Source of the DNA: Amylostereum areolatum
Lineage: Eukaryota; Basidiomycota; Agaricomycetes; Russulales; Stereaceae
Reading direction: 5' to 3'
Length of the DNA: 64,000 nucleotides
Assembly (NCBI GenBank): GCA_012932865.1
Contig: SAXG01000028.1
Span: forward strand, 1 to 64,000
A model generated the notes under the pieces. The model did not search any database and had not been told where the DNA came from. It saw only the letters and a list, made by a program, of their open reading frames with translations. This document shows positions 54,458 through 64,000 of the stretch, piece by piece (position 1 is the first letter of the stretch; each line of letters starts with the position of its first letter). Position numbers and translations under genes: made by a program.

Positions 54458-55048
54458 GGCGACGAGGACGAGGACGAGGACGAGGACGGGGGCAGAGGCA
54501 AAAGGGATCGCTTGCTGTTCCAATTGATTTCGTCTTCGCACAGGCACGATCGAGATCTGCCGTCATCCTCTTCCGAGCTCCCGTCTCACGTGCACGCCGG
54601 ACGTCGGGCTCCCAGCCTCCTCTCACCTCCTGCCTCGAGGCTCCTCCTCCTCCTCCTCCTCGTCGACGGTGCACCAAGTGGCGGTGGCGGCGGCGGCGGA
54701 ACCGTCCTCTCCAGACGTGTTACAAAAAGGAAAGCTCGGATTCGGGATATTTATGACATGGATCCCGATCGAAAACAGGTTTTTCCTCGATCTCGGTGCC
54801 GATCTCGGGAATACTTCCGGGGTTCCCGCCGCCTCGGACGGCCGCGCTCATCCTCCCGGCGGCCGGAATCGCACAACGCTGTCTCACAGTCTCAGACTCA
54901 GCCATCCTCTATTCAACATTGATGTCATAAAGCTATCCCAACATCCTCGAATCCTCGACAACTAACCTGTAAAAATTCAAGTAAAGTGGAATAGTCTGCT
55001 CGGGATCCGTGACCCATGACCACTGCCGTCAACAGTCAACACGTCGAA
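54458..55048. other. promoter side of RXT3; no other gene
   Basis: A CTCCTC microsatellite lies at about 54640-54662. A weak frame at 54760-54920 is rich in Arg and Ser and is unassigned. Confidence 0.35.
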
Positions 55049-56290
55049 CATGGGACCTCCGAGTGAGTCCTACCGTCTTTTCCCTCGTCTGAGTATCCCA
55101 CATACGGGCACTTTCTTTACAGGCTTTTCCATTCACCGAGGATTAATTGGATGCAGCTGGTCTTCAGGGCGAAGGCGAGTCCCAGTTCATCTTTTTGCTT
55201 GTCCATCCCACCCTTATAGGCGTTTCCGACTTCGTCATTCAGGCAATGAAGACGATGAAGGACTCGCACCCCGAACTCCTATGCGAGTCCCTTACCTTCT
55301 TTCCGCGTCTGTACCACACTTACCGCTTCGCGTTTAGATCTGTCTCTGTTCACGCTCGAGTGCATCATCCACCCGGGCCATCGCACGTCCTTTTCCTCGC
55401 CCTCGCCAACCCTTAGCCAGCCGGCTTCGCACCGCTCTGCACCCCCATCGCCTCGGATGCCACCGCCGCCGTAGCCCCTTATATTCTCTCGGACTGGGAG
55501 AGGGCCACCTACGTACTACAACGGTACCTCTCCCGACCATCCTGAGCCCCTCTGCCGCTCGGATCTCCTCGAAAATCCCTCCTCAGTCCCCAAGGGCAGA
55601 CACCCTCATCTCCCCACCAAGACCGTGTATGGAATCTTCAACACGCCGCTCAACGCCGCCCGGGACACCGTCGCTCCCCAGATCCGCGAGCTACTGAAAG
55701 CTCGGAAGATTCGCTACTCAGCCGTCACGCCAGCCCGGTTCGTCGGTGGTCACCCACGGCGAGGACCAAGTTTACTTCCCGGCAACTCACCGACACGTTC
55801 TGCCCTCGAAGCGGCGGCAGGACGGCGTTCGAGTAAGCATCCCACGCATCGCCAGTTCAGGATCAACGGCTGTGTCACGCGCGAGCTCCTGGCTGTTCCC
55901 GATTGTTTCTCGACAGCCACGGCCGGCCCTGCCTCATCGTCATGAAGGACGGTAGCACCACGGTTGGACGCTACGCCGGCTTGGAGGCCTACCTTCGCGA
56001 TGCCCGCGGCGTCGAGTCCGTCGAACTCGCCATCGACGACTACGATCCGCGGTCCGGCCCGTTCTCCGCCAAGCTCGCTCATCTTCGACGGCGAGGGCCG
56101 TACGGTCGGTATTCCCCACTCTGGGATGCCGAAAGGCGGGAGCAGCCACGTCCCCTACGCCACCCCCGCCTGGTGGGCCACCGACCAGCTCAAACTCAAG
56201 TATCCGCACGCCGACTTCGACCGCGTCGCCTTCGAGACGTGCGAACACCATCTGCACTCCCGCCTCCCCGCTTCCTTTCCGTCTATGCCT
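55049..56290 (+). pseudogene. serine-protease-like fungal gene lacking its GDSG motif
   Basis: Readable blocks in three frames: SDFVIQAMKTMKDSHPELLC, ESLTFFPRLYHTYRF, PYILSDWERATYV, VYGIFNTPLNAARDTVAPQI then RELLKARKIRYSAVTPARFV, THGEDQVYFPATHRHVLPSK, and LDSHGRPCLIVMKDGSTTVG, RYAGLEAYLRDARGVESVEL, SGPFSAK. At 56074, directly after SGPFSAK, the sequence jumps to SLIFDGEGRTVGIPHSGMPK in another frame. Related mushroom proteins have GDSGS exactly here, so an 11-base gap has removed the nucleophile region. This family assignment is from memory. With earlier frame changes, the gene looks dead. Confidence 0.55.
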
Positions 56291-56729
56291 CGTTTGCTTC
56301 CTCTGCGCTCGGTCGTCGATTGGTGGGGTCTTGGAACAGACAGATGCTTTGATCGGTCCGGGTGGCTACAGAGGTTCGCTTGTTTCTTCCGCCTCATCCT
56401 TTCGTAGCACATAGCTGATGACGTCGAAGCCTGTGCATTGGCGAGCCGCTCCCCAGCGTCTTGTCGGAAAATCAGACGCGTCCAGAGGACGTTCATGACT
56501 CAAGCTCATCGCCAAGCTCCCCCTTTCAATTTCCGCGATGCACTGTGCTCACGAGAGGATGCAACCGGTGTCCTGGCTATGGCACCTTGGATGCGGTATC
56601 ATTTTTCCCAAACAATGTGATCTGCTAGTGGAAGGGCGGGATGTGTTATGTGGGCGTTCGGTTACCGATAACTTCGACCTGGGATGTACTATGTACATGG
56701 ATGTGAATATGATCTGAGTTAGCTGATAG
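56291..56729. other. intergenic, no gene seen
   Basis: No coding signal or RNA gene is visible; chance frames only. Confidence 0.3.
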
Positions 56730-59700
56730 TCAACCCCAGTGGGAAGTCCGTCCCACGACACTGGCCCAGGGAGACGAGGGATGAGAATGGGTTTCGCGAG
56801 GAGGTGTAGGAGAAGAGGGATCAACCAAGGGGGCGGGTGCGCGGTGTGCTCCAGTGCCACCTTGGCTTGCGAGCCGCAGCCGAAGACGGGAGGGTGCCGA
56901 TTTCCCGAGCGAGAGAGAGCGTCCGCGGGAGCAAGAAACGGAGGAAAGGTATAGTACGAGGAGCGGTGTCAAACGCATCCAAGATAGATAGAAGAACAGA
57001 TATGCGAGCAGGGTATAGATCGCTGAGAAGCGTCCGTGGAGAGAGCAGAAAAGAGTCCGGGATGCGCCAAGAGAGCGTCCGTAAAATGGAAAATGAAACT
57101 ATGTCGGAAAAGATGCAAAATACGAATCGCTGATTATGAGAGCGCCCATCATGTGGAAGAGCCCGAAGAAGTCCGTGTAGCAGAGAAGGAATAAGTTATG
57201 CTGGGTATATCGCGTAGGAAGGCGTCCGTGCAGAGAGAAGGGATGGAAATGGTGTCTATGCGTGCGGAAAAGGCGCGAGCGCAGAAAGGTCCAAGGGTAA
57301 AGGGTCAAGTCTAGTACGCCACATCGAGCCCTCTAAGTACTAGACGTCTAGAAGGTGGGTCCGGAGGAAAAAGCGGGGTATCCAAGTGGGCTCCTGGAGG
57401 GGCGTCCGATGACGGGGGAGAGAGCGTCGACACGCAGCTCTGGTTTGCCGTTGGGCGAGGCCGAGGGTAGCATCGCGAGGCCGTTGTCGCGAGAGGGAGG
57501 TCTCCCTCGATGCATAAAGCCCCGGATCTGCAGAGAAGCTGGGGTCGAATGCCGTGCGACGAAAGGAGTGCGAACGGCCTACCTTGCGGAAGACGAGATG
57601 TCGATGGATCGCAAAGAACGAACGTGCCTGTCGTTCAACCCGCCGGTGTGGGGCACGCCATCGCCGAGCTTGCGAACGGGATGGCGACGTCGGGGTACGT
57701 CCGCTGCGTCAGCTCTGGCGCCGGAACACCGACGGTCGGGCTTGAACCCGGGGAGCATTTCCGCCAGAATGTTCGTTCAGGCGTTGAGTGGCTGAGGAGG
57801 CGGGTAGTCGCGTCGGGCGTCGAGGAGCGGTCGTTAAAGCCGGAGAGGGTTTGCGCCAGGACTTGATTCAGATACCGAGTGGCCACGGAGGGTGGAGGAG
57901 TCCCGGCTGAGGGACATGTGCGCTGGTCGGAGACGGCGGAGTCGACCTCCTCGCGATATGAACTGGTTTCTGACACCTTCCACTCGGGCTTCCCGCTGGT
58001 GTCGAGCGCCTTGGTAGCGAAGTCCAAGTAGTGCAAATGGGCGAACTTGCTGGAGGCAGTCGCGGTGTCGAGGACGCTGCGAACTTGTGCGAGGTCCAAA
58101 GCCTGAAACGTGCCGTCCATCTCGATGGAGACATGTTCATCGACGACGACGTCCATTGGCGCGGACATCGAAACAGCGATGGCGTCTGGTATTGAGGCCG
58201 CGTCCCCGACGTGTAGTTCTGAAGGTGTGGTGAGTTCAAAACGAACGCGTATCTCGAGAGCCGACGCACCGTTGGTTAAGGTATCATTTGAGTCATTGTG
58301 AGGTTGGTGCATTTCTAGGCCTCCTACGACCGCGGCTTCAAGGAGTCTAGACGTCTCATCGCCCTCGATCAAGGGAAATGCGTCGTCGTCGATACCCGGG
58401 GAGCTGGCTATAGGCAGGCTAATGGCAGACAACCTGGTCGCCGCTTCCGCGTCTTCGTCTATAGATTGCTATCAGGCTCAAACAATCGCACGTCTCGAAA
58501 GTGACGTACCGTCTGCCGTGGCAGTGCGCCGATCGTCTTCCTGATGTGTAGAGGAACCTGATTCCGAAAGAACCTGTGGTATGTAGTTGACCTCGACCTC
58601 ATCATATCTATCCGCGACGATGTCTGGGGAGGAAGTGCGAGAGGGTGGAATGATTCTGATGACCGGGATATTCTCCGCATCAAGGGGTTGCTCTACAGAG
58701 GACATGAGTGGGGGAAAGTACATAGTATTGGGGAGCAGACACACCTATGACATCGACGGCAGCATCGGTCATGTCATTTTGAAGGTTCTGGTATTCCTAA
58801 CCCTGGCTCGTCTAAGACAGGGTGCGGGGAGCTCGGGCGAGGAGCGAGAGTATCAATGGAGGCTGTGTGAACGGTCGGATCGACAGGTCGTTCTACTAAG
58901 ATGGTGAGTTTGAGAAAGCCTCCGTCTCGAGAGCCAACCTACCATCCGCGTTACTACTGGTCAAATCTTCTATACGACGGATATCGACGTTCGGTTCACC
59001 ATCCTCTATGGCATTTATTAGCGATGAAAGAATAGACTTGCATTGCGGACGTACGCAGTGACCGAGGGACTGTATCGCGCGTGCGAGGCATATCCACGGC
59101 AGAAGCAAGGATGGCCTCCGTGGCGCCGATATCCTCTTCGAGGGAGGATGGTTCCCGAGGCCGAGGTGGAGACGAGGATGGTGATGATGATGGTCCCGCT
59201 GGCTGGGTAAGGCCTTGCGATGGGTTGGATGAAAGGAGACTTTGGGCTTGGGTATCCGATGGTCCGGCTGTTGAGCTTGCAGCATTGATGTCAGGACCGA
59301 AACCGAGTGACACCTCTCCGCCAGTGAGGTCGGCGTCGGCGGAATACTCTGGGAGCCACGCGGAATAGCTTCCTGGGTGTGGCGGCCAGCCATGGGTGTT
59401 GACCGTACGTCGATGAGTAGTAGAAGAAACAATGCAACGGCGGGAATCTAGTGAACCTGTACGGGGTGTACGGCGGAGCTGGGGTAGTATAGACCACATG
59501 ACTTGAAAGCCCTTCTTGACGATCGAAATCGTGGAGATAGCAGACTCCTGCACCGTGGACGAGGCTACGAGAACGCGATCCTTTGACAATGTTAGGGAAA
59601 TGAAGTACCGTCAGATATAATCACTCACCCATACAATCTGAGGACCGTGCTTCGATCCCGACATCCTGAAGAAGACCTGCATCCCGATTGTTAGCACGAA

Positions 59701-60104
59701 GTCACTTGGGAGACGATGTGGCGTACCAATGGGACCGTGATGGCGACGAGCGCGAGTAGATACACCCAGACGAGCGTTTCCGAGGTTGCTTCGTCAGGGT
59801 AGACAGGCTGAGGCCACGCGGTGCCGAGGGTTGGGCTGTAGTGAGCTGCGACTGTTCGGGTGGGCAAGTTGATCGTTCGGGCAGGTGTGGCGACGGGGGT
59901 GGGTGGCAGAGGGTCGACGAGTAAGGGAACCAGGAGGTACAAACGCCTGATCTCGGTCACGATGCCAATAAAATCGCGAGCGCAACCAACGACGGTGGCG
60001 GGCTCGACATGTCGCCAGTAATCGGGATAGAGGAAGTCGGCCGGGGCACTGAGTATGTTGAGGACACATCCGAGGACATGAAGCAGGACGAAGGGATTCG
60101 GCAT
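56730..60104 (-). CDS. putative membrane protein, multi-exon, unassigned
   Basis: The first exon, from the ATG at 60104, encodes MPNPFVLLHVLGCVLNILSA, a likely signal anchor, then an extracellular-type stretch and a membrane helix ETLVWVYLLALVAITVPLV. Further minus-strand exons give ILASAVDMPRTRDTV, a Ser/Pro-rich segment (59150-59400), RIEDLTSSNADG, ENIPVIRIIPPSRTSSP, DMSAISLPIASSP-like and FEWKVSETSSYREEV segments. Near 57110-57200 hydrophobic HNLFLLCYTDFFGLFHMMGA suggests another membrane helix, and WLIPLLLHLLAKPILIP lies near 56800-56850. I see no domain. The splice map and the 3' end are uncertain, and this could be two genes. Confidence 0.4.
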
Positions 60105-62429
60105 CCTGAGGACGCAAAAGTATGGAGCTTTGTGGTACGGTGGTATCTGGCTTGTTAGACGGGGAAGTGGGTTTGGAGAGGGGGGAGACAATTGTGGACG
60201 GCGAATATAAGGGCCAAGGCTCTCCTTTCGGCATTTGCCGCTCGAAATTTGGCGCCGAAACCCAAGGAGCAGCTTTGCTGGACCCTGGACCCGTCCGACA
60301 GCTCGAGCTACCAGGCCATCAGTATTCACGCGGTTTCTAGAATGGGTTGACGGTGGATTCCGATCCACGAAAACAACGCTGAGAGAACGGGGGCTGTGCG
60401 AAGGAACCGCGCTTGTAAATCCCTAGATAATAAGAAAGCAACTACGCCTTGTTCTCTCCCCTAGCAGCAGCTGATTCCTTCAATTGACAAGGTTGCTACG
60501 ACATCGTGAATAAAAGACACACACGTAGACCAGAGAAAAAAACCGAACGAGCGGATGTCCTTGACATTGCTTGACTTCCCCTGCGACCGTACGCGCGAAC
60601 GAACTTTCTCCTAGTCCCATCCGTACCTGTTGATACACGAGGCGAGCACGAAGCTTGCCACAACGGTCACCTTTCCTCAAATGGGACAGCTGGTGGCAAC
60701 CAGGTGCAAATCCGAGGGGCGCGTGGTGTACGTCGTGCGGAGCTCCATATCGCATGCCTATTCCAGCCGTGGTGGCAATCGAGTGACACTGAGATAGTAG
60801 GTTCCTGGACGTGGTGGCACAGATGGAAGGCCAAGAAGTTGATGGTATTCTGCGATACGGGAAGGAAAAGAACACGAGGACGGAGGTGGTACATGAAGCT
60901 GTAGAATACGCTGTTGGCCAGGAAGTTTGGATTAGCGGATAACGCAGGAAGACGGTGTCAATCTTAACGCACGTTGCAAACGATTCCCCCAGTGTGATAC
61001 TTAGAAACTCCGTTTCGCCGCGCCACGATGATGCTCGGTCCACACTCAATGGCCATTCGAAGGTGACCGCTTCACTCCTATCCCGCACAACCTGAGCAAA
61101 AGATGATATATACGCACTTGAAGTTATGGATGTGACCGCGATATATGACATTCCTGTGCTTCTTCGTCCTCGTGTCAGCTTTTGGGAGACAGGTTGACAA
61201 CAGCGTCGAAGCTTTGGCCGCCTTGCGTACACCACCAGCAGTTGCCTCAGCATCAATCTATGATGGCCAGTTGGGGTGAGTCGAATGGCGTGACCGGAGG
61301 TTCACGCTGGCTTCACGTCAGCTTGAATCTAAACCCCTGATTCGAGTTCCATCCCGCTTTTCCGTCAGTGTAAGCCAATTCCACGCCAAAGTCAGCGTGA
61401 GCACAAGCTGGTCCGTCGGTTTCAAGCCCATTTCACTGGCATTTGTAAGAAGTGGAAAGAACGGAGTCCCCGCGCGATGAGTCTGAAGTCGATTATGTAA
61501 GCAATGTCAATTTTCGTCGTCGCGCGGTGTCGTTCTTGTTTCCTCTCACCACCTCCACCGCTCAACGTCAACTCCCTCCACCTGGCCACAGCATCTCATC
61601 TACCACTGGAGACCCCGGTATAGCTGATTTCGAGACCGGAATCACATATCGGAATCTCCTCAAAGAGTGGGCTTTGACCACCCCACCCTTTCCCCTTCGC
61701 TCACATCAATGTCGAGGTCTCCAGCCCGCTCTCTCATGAGCATGAGTAGCATTGAGACAACAGCCTGGGTGCGTGTTAGTATCTCTCACTTCCTGCTCGT
61801 CTGTCTCACCACGCCACTCATGCATAGGCCCTACTAGTACCCCTGGGGATCTCTTGTTGCCGAGGGCTCTTTCGCACTTATGGGCTTTGCTCTCGGTCTT
61901 TCCTCGTGTTCTTGGTCTCTACTCGCGGTCTCGGTCTTTGCTTGCAGTCTTGGCCTGTGGTTGTCGTCTCGCTCCTCGCTCTCGGTCCCCCTGGGTCTCT
62001 GGTTTTTGCTCGCTGGCACTTGCTAGGTTATCTCAATCCCGTTTTGCTGGCATGCCAGGTAACACACTCTAATTCATTTTTCATTCCTCCTTTTGGACCC
62101 GTAGACATCCTGTAACACCCCCCATGTACTTTGTATGGTAGTTCTCGGAATGATATATATATTACGATGCTTTGTTTGCTTCCACATTGGGATGATAAGA
62201 TTGCGATAAGCATGATTTGAGCCAGCATCCCGCCGATTGCTCCTTGACGAGCTTAGTAAGATAATTGGATTGAATCCGAAGGAACTCAGCTTCCGACCCA
62301 AGGGAGCCCGTTGAGTCTGATATCAGCATGACATTTTTGGATTCCATCCGGTGTCACGCTAGCATCACACTCAGGGGCATGATATCGGAATGAAGCTGAA
62401 GGATCTGCTGGTGGTGTAGTCTACTTTTA
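60105..62429. other. gene-poor stretch with one unconvincing long frame
   Basis: A single 258-codon minus-strand frame spans 60480-61256 (TAVTSITSSAYISSFAQVVR-like and YSTASCTTSVLVFFSFPYRR-like segments). It has no domain and Ser/Thr-rich composition, so I do not call it a gene. At 61880-62000 a degenerate CTCGGTCTTTGC-type repeat is present. A GGCACTTGCT...TTATC...CCATTC-like segment near 62010 recurs near 62770. Confidence 0.35.
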
Positions 62430-63455
62430 CTCGCGATAGCCTTGTCGAGAGTTCGGTCAGCCGGTGGTCGGCATATCATGTGACATCTCTTTTCGAACAC
62501 CGACCGCCCTACAGCTACAGTGCTAACCTGCAAACATAATCTTAGTATATTCTTTCCTGAGGTCTCCTCGTCCTTCTACATCAGCATCAGCGTCGTTTGG
62601 GATCCACCGAGGGTGTACAACGATGTACATCGCTACTTCCGGGTCAGGATCCCAGGATTCTCGTCAGCAGAATCAGGATGACTTTTAGTACTAGTAAGTT
62701 CTCTTCGTCTGTATGCATCCCTCGCCGCCGTTTCCTCCTCTTCCAAACACGTAACATTGGCACCAGGCCCTCTGGCACTTGCTCGTTTATCCCATTCTTT
62801 TGCTGATCCTCACGCAGTCATGCTACACGCACTTTCTCCTCCAGCTATCAACCTCAAACCCTGTCCGCCTCCCTTGGCCCCATCGACAGGACTCACCCAC
62901 TCGGGACTCACTTCTTCCACCCTCTTCGAGGAGACATCGGTCGGTGCGGACCAACACGAGCTCGTGACATAAGCCCACGTGCGGGACATACTCGAGCAGA
63001 ACCTTGTCGAGAGGGTTACCCCGCGCTCTACCAGGTGAACCCATCCCTGGGTCTCTCGACGTGACCGTTCGTGCGCGCAAATGCTTGTTTCTCCTGCAGC
63101 ATCGCTTCCTCCTCGTCCCAGCTTATTCATATCCGAATCGAAGAAAGTTCCCGCCCATCAATTTCCCTGCAAACATCCCGCCTTCAAGCTTCAAGCTTCA
63201 AGCTCCAGGATTCAAGGTCGATGGCTCAGCCTCTACTACTAATTTAGCGGCATCTGTCACCGCACCCTTCGGCTACTACACAGACACCTCAGCTCATTGT
63301 GCAGGCTGTGAACCCACTGTAGACACCACCTGTACTGTAGATATCAAATCATATTTTCATATTTTCAGGTTATCGTTTGGATAAGCCTCAACATTTCGTG
63401 AGAAGTTCGGCAAAGCTCGGCTGACCGAACTCTCGACAACGACGCGCGAGTGATA
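62430..63455. repeat. ~1-kb segment bounded by inverted repeats
   Basis: TTGTCGAGAGTTCGGTCAGCCG at about 62445-62466 is inverted at about 63418-63439 (CGGCTGACCGAACTCTCGAC), and a further ACTCGCG pairs with CGCGAGT just outside on each side. The interior has no supportable gene. It could be a non-autonomous DNA transposon, but I do not see a clear target duplication. Confidence 0.45.
63182..63205. repeat. short CTTCAAG tandem repeat
   Basis: CCTTCAAGCTTCAAGCTTCAAG repeats the motif at 34526-34550. Each unit pair contains the palindrome AAGCTT. Confidence 0.6.
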
Positions 63456-64000
63456 GCAGACGTCTGATGAGAGGATCCCGAGGTACGAGGGTTGACTCCA
63501 TCGACGTCTGCTTTAGGAGACTAGCCTTGCGCGCCAATTGACGCGTTTGATCCACGTGTTTCTAAGCTTCGGACGCAGCAATCGCGTGGGCTAGTTCTCG
63601 TTGGAGGAGGTCCGAACTAGAATTGAGCAGAGGGGGAATGAACCGCATAAACCGCTGGGCATCGCGGGAGGGACGGAGGAGTGTCGATGGATGTCGATGG
63701 TGGGTGAGAAAGAGGTCCGGCAAACGCCGCACGATGAACACGATCAACTGTGGTTCAGCGGCCCACGTTCAACGTTCGACGACCATTTTGGCCTCTCACA
63801 TCCGAACCATCCATTCCATCACATTTCTTCGTAAACAGCAGCTGGACACAGCAAAGCTCCCAATCCCTCCCAAAATCTGCTCATAAAGTCGTCTACAGCC
63901 CCAACCTCCAAGGCGCGTTCCATGCGAGTTGCATTGTCAGACAAGTCCGAGGCCAGGCTCAGCTCAACCATCAACCTAGACATCTCAGCGGCACAACCGA
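63456..64000. other. window end, no gene seen
   Basis: Short frames on both strands lack features. A gene starting beyond the window cannot be excluded. Confidence 0.3.

Noticed and set aside
60480..61256. 258-codon minus-strand frame without introns
   Set aside because: No domain, Ser/Thr-rich, and no supporting start or splice context. Kept only as a remark.

Overview
This window is nuclear DNA of a filamentous basidiomycete, most likely an Agaricomycete. The evidence is GC-rich coding sequence cut by many short introns of about 50-60 bp with GT...AG ends, a FunK1-type fungal kinase, F-box proteins of the mushroom type, Ty3/gypsy chromoviruses with C-terminal chromodomains, and spliceosome and HDAC-complex genes of basidiomycete form. 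Ordinary single-copy genes alternate with a dense accessory fraction. All assignments come from reading the sequence; no database search was possible.

Layout, left to right. 1-2.4 kb: gene-poor, with a decayed fragment of the neighbouring pseudouridine synthase gene. 2.4-6.5 kb: CWC15 (spliceosome, +) and a convergent PUS9/RIB2-like pseudouridine synthase (-). 7.0-8.0 kb: a small hypothetical gene. 8.4-16.1 kb: an AT-rich element with terminal inverted repeats, split by a full-length chromovirus (element 1, 8760-15855) with 5-bp target duplications. 16.3-23.9 kb: a second, better preserved chromovirus (element 2), which ends inside a truncated minus-strand gene. 24.3-25.5 kb: FunK1-like kinase. 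25.7-27.2 kb: nitronate monooxygenase (-). 27.9-30.1 kb: SHE3-like coiled-coil protein (-). 30.6-32.0 kb: RING-finger protein (+). 32.4-33.1 kb: a broken MDR oxidoreductase with a MITE in its first codons. 33.6-34.3 kb: dihydrofolate reductase (-). 34.8-37.0 kb: Ran-binding protein of the Yrb2/RanBP3 type (-). 37.3-39.0 kb: F-box protein (+). 39.4 kb: a relic of nitronate monooxygenase. 39.9-42.2 kb: a second F-box gene (-), interrupted by a hairpin-rich 410-bp insertion.

42.66-50.2 kb is the most unusual part. A tRNA-Glu gene is split at its anticodon loop. The 5' half, ending exactly at anticodon CTC, lies at 42660-42695, and a matching 3' half lies at 49246-49280. Between them are two convergent genes: a large tyrosine recombinase of apparent DUF3435 (Starship 'captain'-like) type with C-terminal zinc fingers, and an unknown partner protein. 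Two perfect stem-loops with the same TGTCAG loop sit about 40 bp inside the left end. Further tRNA-Glu 3' halves, with copies of the element's right terminus, are arrayed at 49.9-50.2 kb. I interpret this as a compact, tRNA-targeting tyrosine-recombinase element, which I do not recognise as a described family.

50.7-54.5 kb: RXT3-like HDAC-complex subunit (-). 55.0-56.3 kb: a serine-protease-like pseudogene that has lost its GDSG motif. 56.7-60.1 kb: a putative membrane protein (-). 60.1-64 kb: no convincing gene, but a ~1-kb segment bounded by inverted repeats.

Many genes, including the conserved CWC15, show single-base frame slips, often at C or G runs. Some of the apparent frameshifts may therefore be assembly errors rather than real decay.
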